Assembly: GCA_017615595.1 (NCBI GenBank)
Contig: JAFZZT010000028.1
Coordinates: forward strand, 34,663-98,662
Length of the DNA: 64,000 nt
From: Bacteroidales bacterium
GTDB lineage: Bacteria > Bacteroidota > Bacteroidia > Bacteroidales > WCHB1-69
Reading direction: 5' to 3'
Shown: positions 43,247 through 51,653 of the stretch, one piece after another
Layout of the letters: every line of letters starts with the position of its first letter
How positions within the stretch are numbered: the stretch's first letter is position 1
Notes under the pieces: generated by a model
The model's input: the letters and a program-made list of their open reading frames with translations, nothing else
Told to the model about the DNA's origin: nothing
Database searches by the model: none
Made by a program: the position numbers and the translations under genes

Positions 43247-44479
43247 TTATCGTAATGCTTCAACGGCAGCTTTGATACGACGGCATGCCTCTTTCAGTTT
43301 GTCTTCGGAAGTGGCGTAGGAGAGACGGATGCACTCATCGTCGCCGAAGGCGCTGCCTTGCACGGTGGAGACGCCGGCATCCAGCAGGATGTAGAAGCTC
43401 AAGTCCTTGGAGTTCTCGATGACCGTCTTTCCATAGTTCTTGGCAAACTCAGAATCTTCGGGCACGTTTTTGCCATACAGAGAGTTCACTTTCGGGAAGA
43501 AGTAGAAGGCGCCTTGCGGTAGACGAACTTCAAAGCCCGGAATCTCTTTCAGAAGGCCGAAGACCAGGTCGCGGCGCTGTTGGAAGATCTTGCGCATCCC
43601 GATGATGTCCTCGGAAGTGGCGGGATCCATCTCCATGGCGCGCAGAGCGGCACGTTGAGAGATAGAGCCGGTGGCGGAAGTGATCTGTCCTTGCATCTTG
43701 TTGCAGGCCTTGGCCACATCCACCGGAGCACCGATGAAACCGATACGCCAGCCTGTCATGGCAAAGCCTTTGGCCACACCGTTGACCGTCACCACCTGAT
43801 CTTTGATGAAGTCGAACTGGGCGATGCTCTCATGATGACCCACATAGTTGATGTGCTCATAGATCTCATCCGACATCACCATCATCTGCGGGTGTTCCTT
43901 CACGACTTCCGCGATGGCCTGCAGTTCCTCTTTCGTATAGACCATGCCCGTAGGGTTGGAAGGACTGCTGAACATCATCAGCTTGGTCTTCGGGGTGATG
44001 GCCTGGCGAAGCTGCTCGGGCGTGATTTTGAAATCGTTCTCCAACTTGGCGGGGATATAGACGCACTTGCCTTCTGCCATCTCCACGATAGCACGGTAGG
44101 AGACCCAGTACGGAGTGGGGATGATGACCTCGTCTCCGGGGTTCACCAACGACATGACCACTTGGTAGATGGATTGTTTTCCACCTGTGGACACGACAAT
44201 CTGATTGGTTGCATAGTCCAAGTTGTTGTCTCTCTTGAACTTGTTGCTGACAGCCTTCAACAGGTCAGCATAGCCGGGTACGGGAGGATAGTGGGTGTAG
44301 TTGTCGTCGATAGCCTTTTTGGCATACTCTTTCACCACGTCTGGGGTGTTGAAATCGGGTTCGCCAATGCTGAGGCTGATCACATCTTTGCCCTGATCTT
44401 TCAGTTCGCGGGCCAGGGCGGTCATGGCCAGGGTTTCAGAAGCGGCCATGCTTGTAACGCGTTTAGATAATCTTTCCAT
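43247..44479 (-). CDS. aspC: Class I PLP aminotransferase (aspartate aminotransferase type Ib)
   Basis: 410 residues. N-terminus MERLSKRVTSMAASETLAM and ISLSIGEPDFNTPD are typical of Thermus-type AspAT (subgroup Ib). PLP lysine in NGVAKGFAMTGWRIG and substrate Arg near the C-terminus (IRLSYATS). It exchanges amino groups between aspartate and 2-oxoglutarate; some members also accept prephenate, so the exact specificity is open. Monocistronic, promoter at 44514-44521. Confidence 0.9.
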   Translation of the reverse strand: MERLSKRVTSMAASETLAMTALARELKDQGKDVISLSIGEPDFNTPDVVKEYAKKAIDDNYTHYPPVPGYADLLKAVSNKFKRDNNLDYATNQIVVSTGGKQSIYQVVMSLVNPGDEVIIPTPYWVSYRAIVEMAEGKCVYIPAKLENDFKITPEQLRQAITPKTKLMMFSSPSNPTGMVYTKEELQAIAEVVKEHPQMMVMSDEIYEHINYVGHHESIAQFDFIKDQVVTVNGVAKGFAMTGWRIGFIGAPVDVAKACNKMQGQITSATGSISQRAALRAMEMDPATSEDIIGMRKIFQQRRDLVFGLLKEIPGFEVRLPQGAFYFFPKVNSLYGKNVPEDSEFAKNYGKTVIENSKDLSFYILLDAGVSTVQGSAFGDDECIRLSYATSEDKLKEACRRIKAAVEALR

Positions 44480-44513
44480 ATATTGTGAATGACTTGTTCT
44501 ACAAAAAGGGCTG

Positions 44514-44521
44514 CAAAAGTA
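44514..44521 (-). promoter_or_regulatory. -7 promoter element for the aspartate aminotransferase
   Basis: CAAAAGTA reads TACTTTTG on the minus strand, 35 nt upstream of the start. Confidence 0.6.
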
Positions 44522-44547
44522 AGAATTTCCGAAGGAGAAACAAAATA

Positions 44548-45573
44548 TTATTTTTTAACCAGTTGACCGCAGGCGGCGGCGATGTCCTGACCCTTGCTGG
44601 CGCGCACCCGGACTACCATATTGCAGCTGTCGAGGTACTCGATGAAGGCTTCGCGATGGTTGGGATAAGAACGGTGGAACTTGCCATCAGGGGTCTCGTT
44701 ATATTCTATGATATTGATCTTGACGGGGAACGGGCGGCAGAAACGGGCCAGCTGTTCGGCGGCGGGCACCGAGTCATTGACAAAGGAGAGCAGCAGGTAC
44801 TCCAACGTGATACGGTCGCCCGTCTTTTGATGGTAATAGCGCAAGGCGGCCTGCAGGTCGTGGAGCGTGTTGGTCTTGGACACCGGCATGATGCGCTCGC
44901 GCACCTCCTGGTCGGCGCTGTGCAGGGAGATGGCGAGTCCGCACGGGAAGTTGCGGTCGGCCAGCGCCTTGATGCCCTTGATGATGCCGGCGGTGGAGAG
45001 GGTGATGCGCGTGGGAGAGAGTCCCCATCCGTCAGGGTCGGTGAGCTTGTCGATGGCCGTCATCACATTGTCGAAGTTGAGGAGCGGCTCGCCCATGCCC
45101 ATGAAGACGATGTTGGAGATCTCGTGCCCATAGACCTCCAGCGCGCGGCGATTCATCAGCACATACTCATCGACAATCTCGCTGTAGTGCAGATTGCGGA
45201 TGAAGCCCATGGTGCCCGTGGCGCAGAAGGCACAGCCCAGCGGACAGCCCACCTGCGAGGAGACGCACGCCGTGACGCGGTCCTTGGAGGGGATCAGCAC
45301 GCCCTCCACCTCTTTGCCGTCATGCAGACGAAGGGCGAACTTCATAGTCGTGTCTTTGCTGCGCAGCTCCTGCGCGATGACCATCCTGTGGAAGGTGAAG
45401 CCTCGCTCCAAGCGTTCGCGCAGCGGCTTCGAGAGGTTGCTCATCTCTTCAAAACTGCCGGCACCCTTCTGCCATAGCCAGGTCCAGACCTGCTTGGCAC
45501 GGAACTTCTTCTCCCCAAGAGAAACCAGATATTCTTCCAATCTTTCGTACGATATGTTTCTAATGTCTTCCAT
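44548..45573 (-). CDS. rlmN: Dual-specificity 23S rRNA/tRNA adenine-C2 methyltransferase RlmN
   Basis: 341 residues. Radical SAM motif CxxxCxxC is Cys110-Pro-Leu-Gly-Cys114-Ala-Phe-Cys117 in VGCPLGCAFCATG. GMGEPLLNFDNV is the SAM-binding GGE-like motif, and a conserved C-terminal Cys (AAACGQL) completes the mechanism. It methylates C2 of A2503 in 23S rRNA and A37 in some tRNAs. It starts 8 bp after the kinase-RapZ fusion stop and is the last gene of the rfbC-HAD-kinase-rlmN unit. Confidence 0.96.
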   Translation of the reverse strand: MEDIRNISYERLEEYLVSLGEKKFRAKQVWTWLWQKGAGSFEEMSNLSKPLRERLERGFTFHRMVIAQELRSKDTTMKFALRLHDGKEVEGVLIPSKDRVTACVSSQVGCPLGCAFCATGTMGFIRNLHYSEIVDEYVLMNRRALEVYGHEISNIVFMGMGEPLLNFDNVMTAIDKLTDPDGWGLSPTRITLSTAGIIKGIKALADRNFPCGLAISLHSADQEVRERIMPVSKTNTLHDLQAALRYYHQKTGDRITLEYLLLSFVNDSVPAAEQLARFCRPFPVKINIIEYNETPDGKFHRSYPNHREAFIEYLDSCNMVVRVRASKGQDIAAACGQLVKK

Positions 45574-45581
45574 GATAATGA

Positions 45582-47021
45582 TTATTTGCTGGGATGTACG
45601 GTATGATGCAAGTCAACAATGATGTCGGGGAACCGCTCACGAAGATGCTGGGCGGCCTGTTCAGCGAAATAGACGGAGCGATGCTGCCCGCCTGTGCACC
45701 CGAAGCTGACCATCAGGTGGTTGAAGCGGCGCTCCAGGTAGTTGGTGACGGCGGCGTCCACGAGGGCGTTGACATGTTGCTTGAAGTCGGCCACCTCGGG
45801 GTATCTCTCCAGATATTGGATGACGCACTTGTCTCGGCCGGTGTTGTGGGCGAACTCCTTCTCCCGTCCTGGGTTGGGCAGGGCGCGGCAGTCGAAGACA
45901 AAGCCACCCCCGTTGCCAGAAGGATCTTCCGGCAACCCTTTCTTGAAGGAGAAACTCTGCACTACCACGGTCAGGGTTTGAGAGGGATGATAGGGCTTTA
46001 CCAGGTCCGAGGCTATCAGCGAGCGCAAGGCGGAGGTCAGTTCTGGAATCTCAATGGGCAGTTGCATCTTGTCCAAAAGCTGTTCTAGATTGCGGACGGC
46101 GAAAGGCACACTCTGCAAGAAATGGGTCTTCCGCTCGAAATAACCACGGTAGCCGTATGCCCCCATGGCCTGCAGAATCCGGATCAGCACAAAGCCATGG
46201 AAATAGGAGACAAAGGCCTCTCTGTCCAAGGATATCTTCTCGGAAAGAGCTTCCATATAGATGTCTAACAGTTGCATGCGGAACTCCTCCGGTAAGTCTG
46301 CCTTGGCATCATAGAGCAGTGAGGCGATGTCGTATTGCAGCGCCCCTTTTCTGCCACCTTGGTAGTCGATGAAGAAGACCTTCCCGTCCTGCACCATGAT
46401 GTTGCGCGACTGGAAATCGCGGTAGAGGAAATAGTCGGAATCAGCGGTGAGGAGGTAGTCCATCAGGGCTTGGTAGTCGTCCTCCAGCTTCTGTTCATTG
46501 AAAGGGATGTTGGCTAGTTTGAGGAAGTAGTATTTGAAGTAGTTGAGGTCCCACTGCATAGACTGGCGGTCGAAGGCATGGCGCGGGTAGGCGACGGAGA
46601 AATCGAAATGGTCTTTGCCGCAGAGCTGGAAGGCGGGCAATGCGCGCACCACCTGCTCGTAGTAGTCTTTCACTTCCGGAGACAGCGTGTAGCCCTCGCG
46701 GTTTTTGCCCAGAAAATCGTAGAGTGTGGTGTTGCCGAGGTCGGACTGCAGATAGTGCTGGTTGTCGTCGTGTATGGCGACAAGGTGCGGCACGGGCAAC
46801 CCTTTCTGTTCAAAAAAGCGGGTATAGGTGAAGAAGGCGATGTTTTCGGCCACGTCGTCGTTGAAGGCGCCGATCAGGGTGGAGCCGTCTTGCATTGTCA
46901 GCCGGTAGTAGCGGCGGTGGGAGCCGGAGGCCGCGAGGGGCTGGCACTCCGCCACAGGCTGGCCGGTTGCGGTGGTGGCCATCTGTTGTAGTATAAGGGT
47001 CTCAGAATCTGGTTGTGTCAT
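45582..47021 (-). CDS. Fusion of an AmgK-like sugar kinase (APH family) and a RapZ C-terminal domain
   Basis: 479 residues from ATG at 47021. Residues ~1-340 are an aminoglycoside-phosphotransferase-fold kinase: catalytic loop YRDFQSRNIMV (200-210) and metal-binding FIDYQGG (217-223); this resembles AmgK, the anomeric MurNAc/GlcNAc kinase of the cell-wall recycling route. Residues ~349-479 match the RapZ C-terminal domain: VVVQSFSFKKGLPED, FDCRALPNP (376-384) and GCTGGQHRSVYFAE (441-454). In E. coli that domain senses GlcN6P and binds RNA. No RapZ N-terminal Walker ATPase is present. The HAD phosphatase gene lies 11 bp upstream. The arrangement suggests amino-sugar phosphorylation tied to a sensing or RNA-binding domain; this link is inference. 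Confidence 0.85.
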   Translation of the reverse strand: MTQPDSETLILQQMATTATGQPVAECQPLAASGSHRRYYRLTMQDGSTLIGAFNDDVAENIAFFTYTRFFEQKGLPVPHLVAIHDDNQHYLQSDLGNTTLYDFLGKNREGYTLSPEVKDYYEQVVRALPAFQLCGKDHFDFSVAYPRHAFDRQSMQWDLNYFKYYFLKLANIPFNEQKLEDDYQALMDYLLTADSDYFLYRDFQSRNIMVQDGKVFFIDYQGGRKGALQYDIASLLYDAKADLPEEFRMQLLDIYMEALSEKISLDREAFVSYFHGFVLIRILQAMGAYGYRGYFERKTHFLQSVPFAVRNLEQLLDKMQLPIEIPELTSALRSLIASDLVKPYHPSQTLTVVVQSFSFKKGLPEDPSGNGGGFVFDCRALPNPGREKEFAHNTGRDKCVIQYLERYPEVADFKQHVNALVDAAVTNYLERRFNHLMVSFGCTGGQHRSVYFAEQAAQHLRERFPDIIVDLHHTVHPSK

Positions 47022-47032
47022 ATTCAGTATCG

Positions 47033-47680
47033 TTACAATAGGTTCAATAAATCCAGGGGTTGTTGGATGAAGAGGGTGGCGCCGGCGGCCTCCATCTCGG
47101 AGCGGGGACGGTAGCCCCACAGCACGCCCACGGGTTGTACGCCGGCGGCGAGGGCCGTCTGGATGTCCACGCCGGTGTCGCCAAGGTAGAGAGTCTCCGC
47201 GGCGGTGCAGCCTGTGGTCTCGAGGATGTCATAGACCATCTGCGGGTCGGGCTTCACGGGAATGCCGGGACGTTGGCCCAGACAGACGTCAAAAGCGATA
47301 TCCGGGAAGAAGGTGGCAAAGAGCTCCGGCAGGACCTCATGTGCCTTGTTGGTGGCCACCGCGATCCTAATGCCTCTTTCTTTCAAGTGTTTAAGAAGTT
47401 CTGTCATGCCTGGATAGGGTTGTGTCTTGTCGGACATGTGGATGGTATAGTGGTCCAAAAACATCTTCAGACACTCGTTGAAGAGATCTTTAGGGGCGTG
47501 CACCTCGGGCATGATGCGCTCTATCAGTTTGGGCATGCCATTACCCACGAAATATTTGTAGGCATCTGCCGAATAGGTGGGGAAGTGGTGCTTCTCCAGC
47601 ATATAGTTGGCCGAGTCCGCCAGATCTTGCAGCGTGTTCAGCAGCGTGCCGTCGAGGTCGAAGATTACCAGTTTGATCAT
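47033..47680 (-). CDS. HAD-family phosphatase (Gph/MupP-like)
   Basis: 215 residues. HAD motif I is FDLDGT (8-13), motif II is VATNKAHE, motif III Lys is in VKPDPQM, and motif IV is YLGDTGVD; the alpha-helical cap is of the phosphoglycolate phosphatase (Gph) class. MupP, a MurNAc-6-phosphate phosphatase working with AmgK in Pseudomonas, belongs to this class, and here an AmgK-like kinase is the next gene. Phosphoglycolate phosphatase is the alternative. Its start overlaps the rfbC stop (ATGA). Confidence 0.85.
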   Translation of the reverse strand: MIKLVIFDLDGTLLNTLQDLADSANYMLEKHHFPTYSADAYKYFVGNGMPKLIERIMPEVHAPKDLFNECLKMFLDHYTIHMSDKTQPYPGMTELLKHLKERGIRIAVATNKAHEVLPELFATFFPDIAFDVCLGQRPGIPVKPDPQMVYDILETTGCTAAETLYLGDTGVDIQTALAAGVQPVGVLWGYRPRSEMEAAGATLFIQQPLDLLNLL

Positions 47681-48240
47681 TTTTGGTAGAGGTTATAATC
47701 GAAAGGGGAGTCGAAAGTGGCGAAGTCGGCGCCGAGGAGGTCTTTTTCCGAGATGATGGGGTTGGACACTTGCCAGTCGATATGCAGGTCGGGGTCGTCG
47801 AAGCGGATGCTGCCTTCGGATGCTTTGTTGTAGAAGTTGGAGCATTTGTAGGCGAAGACGGTGTTGTCTTCCAGGGCGGCGAAGCCGTGGGCGAAGCCGG
47901 CGGGGATGAAGAACTGCACGAAGTTGTCGGCGGTGAGCAGCACGGATTGATATTGTCCATAGGTGGGGCTGCCCTTGCGGATATCAACGGCGAAGTCGAG
48001 GGCGGCGCCTTGGATCACGCGCACCAGTTTGGCTTGTTCATAGGGTGGGCGTTGGAAGTGGAGTCCGCGGATCACGTTTTTCTGGGAGCACGACTGGTTG
48101 TCTTGGACGAAGGATTCGGTGATGCCGGCCTCTTGGCAGACCTGTTGGTTGAAGCTTTCGAAGAAATAGCCGCGGGGGTCTTGGAAGACGGTAGGGTGTA
48201 GGATCAGCAGCCCGTTTATAGGTGATTTTTCGATTTCCAT
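47677..48240 (-). CDS. rfbC: dTDP-4-dehydrorhamnose 3,5-epimerase
   Basis: 187 residues from ATG at 48240 (MEIEKSPINGLLI). Cupin-type epimerase: QDPRGYFFESFN, catalytic His61 in VIRGLHFQ, and FVQFFIPAGFAHGF. It epimerises C3 and C5 of dTDP-4-keto-6-deoxyglucose during dTDP-L-rhamnose synthesis for surface glycans. rfbA, B and D are not in the window, so it is split from the usual cluster. It overlaps the HAD gene by 4 bp (ATGA). Promoter at 48262-48269. Confidence 0.94.
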   Translation of the reverse strand: MEIEKSPINGLLILHPTVFQDPRGYFFESFNQQVCQEAGITESFVQDNQSCSQKNVIRGLHFQRPPYEQAKLVRVIQGAALDFAVDIRKGSPTYGQYQSVLLTADNFVQFFIPAGFAHGFAALEDNTVFAYKCSNFYNKASEGSIRFDDPDLHIDWQVSNPIISEKDLLGADFATFDSPFDYNLYQK

Positions 48241-48261
48241 AATATGATAACTTGGAGGGTG

Positions 48262-48269
48262 CAAAGGTA
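48262..48269 (-). promoter_or_regulatory. -7 promoter element for the rfbC-HAD-kinase-rlmN unit
   Basis: CAAAGGTA reads TACCTTTG on the minus strand (TAnnTTTG), 22 nt upstream of the rfbC start. Confidence 0.65.
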
Positions 48270-48305
48270 AAAAAAATGTGGGAGAAAACCCGCACTCATC
48301 ACGTT

Positions 48306-48587
48306 TATTCCCCGCACACCTCCGGCGTGCGGAATGATGGTCCCTGTGCCTCATTTCCTACGCACCCCGGCAGGCCGCGGGCCTGCCATCATGGCAGGAG
48401 GAGAAATCCTTTTAGCACAATTCCATAGGATCCAATTATTATACAGGGTTTATCGTGGTTAGTGGTTCGTTTCTAACGACATTGCTACGCTGGTCCGCTA
48501 ATCGCCGGACCGGCCTGTCTTCCAATGGTTTCCCTGTCGGACTGATTTTCACAATATGGCAGGCCAGCGGCCTGCATGGGTGTGTAG
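48306..48587. repeat. Flanking direct repeat A of the RAYT unit (282 bp) with REP-like palindromes
   Basis: Runs from TATTCCCCGCACACC to GGGTGTGTAG. It carries an imperfect CCGCACACC/GGCGTGCGG hairpin, the perfect palindrome GGCAGGCCGCGGGCCTGCC (48369-48387), GGTCCG...CGGACC, and GCAGGCCAGCGGCCTGC (48559-48575). Repeat B at 49222-49504 is the same in order and orientation with scattered substitutions and one small indel. No gene is seen in 48241-48705 apart from the promoter elements. Confidence 0.92.
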
Positions 48588-48675
48588 AGTATTCGCGGGC
48601 CGTGTGCTACAATTGCATTTTTTAACAATTAATCATTAAAATTAATTGATTGTCAATGTGTTATAAAAAAATCAG

Positions 48676-48683
48676 TATTTTTG
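48676..48683 (+). promoter_or_regulatory. -7 promoter element for the RAYT transposase
   Basis: TATTTTTG matches TAnnTTTG, 22 nt upstream of the start. Confidence 0.6.
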
Positions 48684-48705
48684 CAGTCCTAAAAATATCG
48701 CAAAA

Positions 48706-49200
48706 ATGAAAAAACATAAGATTTCAAATACTAACAAATCAGACACAAATACCTATACGCAGATCCATATTCAAGCGGTATTTGCGGTTCGGTATCGGGA
48801 AGCATTAATTGAACCTTCATGGCGTGAACGGTTATACCAGTATTTAACAGCCATTGTTCAAGAGCAAGGTCATCAGATTCTGGCTGTTGGCGGAACGGTG
48901 AACCACATTCATATTCTATTCGGGATGCGCCCGACGCAATCCTTGTCTTCCTTGATGTTACGGGTGAAGAGGGAAACATCGGAATGGATTAATCAAAAAG
49001 GTTTCTGCCAGGGTGAATTTGCCTGGCAATCGGGTTATGGTGCTTTTTCTTATTCTAAAAGCCAGGTGCCCAAGGTTGTTTCGTATATTCAAAATCAGGA
49101 GCGTCATCATGCCAAACGAACATTTAGAGAGGAATATCTGGATATATTGAAAAAGGCGGCGGTGAAATTTGATGAACGATACATTTTTGAAGATGTGTAA
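48706..49200 (+). CDS. REP-associated tyrosine transposase (IS200/IS605 TnpA-like)
   Basis: 164 residues. Y1 transposase (HUH endonuclease): TQIHIQAVFAVRYR N-terminal strand, His-hydrophobe-His motif HIHILFG (67-72), and catalytic Tyr127 in VVSYIQNQERHH. All active-site residues appear intact. Stand-alone Y1 enzymes beside palindromic repeats are RAYTs, thought to mobilise REP sequences by single-strand cleavage at hairpins. No IS200 ends or tnpB are present; instead 282-bp direct repeats with REP-like palindromes flank the gene. The region around the coding sequence is AT-rich against GC-rich repeats. Confidence 0.88.
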   Translation: MKKHKISNTNKSDTNTYTQIHIQAVFAVRYREALIEPSWRERLYQYLTAIVQEQGHQILAVGGTVNHIHILFGMRPTQSLSSLMLRVKRETSEWINQKGFCQGEFAWQSGYGAFSYSKSQVPKVVSYIQNQERHHAKRTFREEYLDILKKAAVKFDERYIFEDV

Positions 49201-49221
49201 TGGTTGATCGCGAATGGCGTA

Positions 49222-49504
49222 TATTCCCCGCACACCTCCGGCGTGCGGAATGATGGTCCCTGTGCCTCATTCCCTACGCACCCCGGCAGGCCGCTGGCCT
49301 GCCATCGCGGCAGGAGGAGAAATCCTTTTAGCACCATTTTCATAGGATCCGATTGTTATGCAGGGTTTACCGTGGTTAGTGGTTCGTTTCTAACGCTATT
49401 GCTACGCTGGCCCGCTAATCGCCGGACCGGCCTGTCTTCCAATGGTTTCCCTGTCGGACTGATTTTCACAATATGGCAGGCCAGCGGCCTGCATGGGTGT
49501 GTAG
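49222..49504. repeat. Flanking direct repeat B of the RAYT unit (283 bp) with REP-like palindromes
   Basis: Same sequence order as repeat A. It contains GGCAGGCCGCTGGCCTGCC (49285-49303) and GCAGGCCAGCGGCCTGC (49476-49492). A further palindrome CGCAGGCCAGCGGCCTGCG at 49531-49549 lies just outside the shared part. The remainder of 49505-49677 holds only this palindrome and the gmhA promoter. Confidence 0.92.
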
Positions 49505-49648
49505 CTAAAGGATGCCCCGAGCCCTATATTCGCAGGCCAGCGGCCTGCGGGGATGTGGATGGATGGCGCGGATCGGCCCGTTGCCATTGAAAAATACAGA
49601 TAGGTAGAATAAAAATCGGCCACCTCCCCTCCGTCTTCATATTTTCCG

Positions 49649-49656
49649 TAATTTTG
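49649..49656 (+). promoter_or_regulatory. -7 promoter element for gmhA
   Basis: TAATTTTG matches TAnnTTTG, 21 nt upstream of the start. Confidence 0.6.
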
Positions 49657-49677
49657 CACCCCGAAAATTTATCTCCA

Positions 49678-50265
49678 ATGACAGACCGAATCATCCTCTC
49701 TATCGAAGATAGTATAGAAGTCAAAAGCCTGATATTGCGCGATGAGTCCATGATACTTCGCGTTCAGGATGTTGCAAATATGTTGTGCCACTCTTTGCGC
49801 GCCGGCGGCAAGATTCACTTCTGCGGCAACGGCGGTAGCGCGGCCGACGCACAGCACCTGGCCGCCGAGCTCTCGGGTCGCTTCTACTTCGACCGCCCCC
49901 CGCTCAACGCCGAAGCACTGCACTGCAACACCTCCTATCTCACCGCCGTGGGCAACGACTATGGCTATGAGCTCATCTTCTCCCGTCTGCTCGCTGGCAC
50001 CGGCCACGCCGGAGACGTGCTCGTGGGAATCTCCACCTCCGGCAACTCCCAAAACGTGGTCAAGGCTTTCGAGAAAGCCAAGGAGATGGGTGTCCAGACG
50101 GTCGCGATGACTGGCGCTGGCGGCGGCAAGATGAAGGAACTCGCCGACATCTGCCTCAACGTGCCCTCCACGGACACCCCCCGCATCCAGGAGGCCCATA
50201 TCATGGTGGGACATATCATCTGCGAGCTGGTGGAGACGGAGCTGTTCGGACATCTGAAAAAATAA
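49678..50265 (+). CDS. gmhA: Sedoheptulose 7-phosphate isomerase-like SIS protein
   Basis: 195 residues from ATG at 49678. SIS fold with FCGNGGSAADAQHLAAELSGRF, GISTSGNSQNVV and EAHIMVGHIICELVE, all GmhA hallmarks including the Glu/His catalytic residues. It converts sedoheptulose 7-phosphate to glycero-manno-heptose 7-phosphate for heptose-containing glycans. No other heptose genes are nearby. An alternative is a DiaA-like SIS protein, but the active-site segments favour the isomerase. Confidence 0.88.
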   Translation: MTDRIILSIEDSIEVKSLILRDESMILRVQDVANMLCHSLRAGGKIHFCGNGGSAADAQHLAAELSGRFYFDRPPLNAEALHCNTSYLTAVGNDYGYELIFSRLLAGTGHAGDVLVGISTSGNSQNVVKAFEKAKEMGVQTVAMTGAGGGKMKELADICLNVPSTDTPRIQEAHIMVGHIICELVETELFGHLKK

Positions 50266-50311
50266 TAGCGGCAATCCGCAAAATAGGTGATTATCATCTC
50301 AATAAAATCAC

Positions 50312-50319
50312 TATTTTTG
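50312..50319 (+). promoter_or_regulatory. -7 promoter element for the aminotransferase at 50390
   Basis: TATTTTTG matches TAnnTTTG, 70 nt upstream of the start, giving a leader of about 60 nt. Confidence 0.6.
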
Positions 50320-50389
50320 CCGCCCAAACTTCCGCGAACCGTTTATGTGAGCGGAGGTATGTATAAGTACAATTTTAATAAACAACGAT

Positions 50390-51589
50390 ATGCCTAAAAT
50401 TTCCCAAAAAGGTCAGATGATGCCCTCTTCCCCCATCCGGAAGCTGGTCCCTTACTCCGACGCTGCCAAGGCTCGCGGAGTCCATGTCTATCATTTAAAC
50501 ATCGGTCAGCCCGACATTGAAACGCCGAAAGGCGCCCGCGAGGCAGTCCGCACCGCGGATATCCCCGTGATAGCCTATACCCACTCGGCCGGTAACATCA
50601 GCTACCGCAAGAAACTTGTCGAGTATTACCACAGTGTCGGTATCGACATCACGCCGGACGAGATCCTCATCACCACCGGCGGCAGCGAAGGCCTCCTGTT
50701 CGCCTTCAACAGCTGCATGGACCCGGGCGACGAGATCATCATCCCTGAACCGTTCTACGCTAACTACAACGGCTTCGCAGTCACCTGCGGCGTGGTGGTG
50801 AAACCCATCGTGTCCACGATCGAAAACGGCTTCGCACTCCCCTCTATCGAGGAGTTCGAGAAGATCATCACCCCGAAGACCAAAGCCATCATGATCTGCA
50901 ACCCGAACAATCCGACCGGCTATCTCTACTACAAAGAGGAGATCCTGAAGCTGGGCGAGATTGCCAAGAAACACGACCTCTTCCTCTTTGCCGACGAGGT
51001 CTATCGCGAGTTCTGCTACGATGGCGTGGAGCATTTCTCCGTCATGCAGCTGACCGACATCGCGCAGAATGTGGTGCTGCTCGATTCCGTCTCCAAACGC
51101 TATAGCGCTTGTGGCGTGAGAACCGGCGCGCTCATCACCCACAACAAGGATGTCTATAACACGGCTATGAAGTTTGCCCAGGCTCGTCTGAGTCCTCCTA
51201 CCTACGGCCAGATCTTGGGCGAGGCTGCCGTCTCCACCCCCAAGGAGTACTTCGATGCCGTCATCACCGACTATGTGGCTCGCCGCAACACGATCGTGAA
51301 TGGCGTGAACAGCATCCCCGGATGCTTCGTGCCGATGCCGAAAGGCGCCTTCTATTGCGTGGCCCGTCTGCCTATCGATGACTCCGACCGCTTCTGCCGT
51401 TGGCTCCTCGAAGACTTCAACTACAATGGCGAAACCGTCATGATGGCCCCTGCCACTGGATTCTATTCTACTCCTGGAAAGGGCAAAAACGAGGTCCGTA
51501 TCAGCTACTGCTTGAATGTCAACGACCTTGCCAAGGCTGTCAAATGTCTTGAAGAGGCCTTGAAAGTGTATCCTGGAAGAACCAACTAA
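50390..51589 (+). CDS. Class I/II PLP-dependent aminotransferase
   Basis: 399 residues. Fold-type I aminotransferase: HLNIGQPDIETPKG, ICNPNNPTGYLY, PLP lysine in LDSVSKRYSACGVRTG, and C-terminal Arg in NEVRISYCLN. It is distinct from the aspartate aminotransferase at 43247-44479. The Ser-Lys-Arg-Tyr-Ser context resembles aromatic or broad-specificity aspartate-type enzymes common in Bacteroidales; the substrate is not certain. Followed by a strong terminator. Confidence 0.85.
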   Translation: MPKISQKGQMMPSSPIRKLVPYSDAAKARGVHVYHLNIGQPDIETPKGAREAVRTADIPVIAYTHSAGNISYRKKLVEYYHSVGIDITPDEILITTGGSEGLLFAFNSCMDPGDEIIIPEPFYANYNGFAVTCGVVVKPIVSTIENGFALPSIEEFEKIITPKTKAIMICNPNNPTGYLYYKEEILKLGEIAKKHDLFLFADEVYREFCYDGVEHFSVMQLTDIAQNVVLLDSVSKRYSACGVRTGALITHNKDVYNTAMKFAQARLSPPTYGQILGEAAVSTPKEYFDAVITDYVARRNTIVNGVNSIPGCFVPMPKGAFYCVARLPIDDSDRFCRWLLEDFNYNGETVMMAPATGFYSTPGKGKNEVRISYCLNVNDLAKAVKCLEEALKVYPGRTN

Positions 51590-51618
51590 TCCTTTTTCCG
51601 GATATCACGACTATAGGG

Positions 51619-51651
51619 GTGCGTCAGATTCCATTCTGGCGCACTTTTTTT
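51619..51651 (+). terminator. Terminator of the aminotransferase gene
   Basis: A 10-bp stem GTGCGTCAGA / TCTGGCGCAC (one G:T) with loop TTCCAT, followed by seven Ts. Confidence 0.85.
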
Positions 51652-51653
51652 GT

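Noticed and set aside
48706-49200. Complete IS200/IS605 insertion sequence
   Set aside because: No tnpB and no typical left/right end hairpins at the gene borders; the long flanking repeats fit a RAYT/REP arrangement better.
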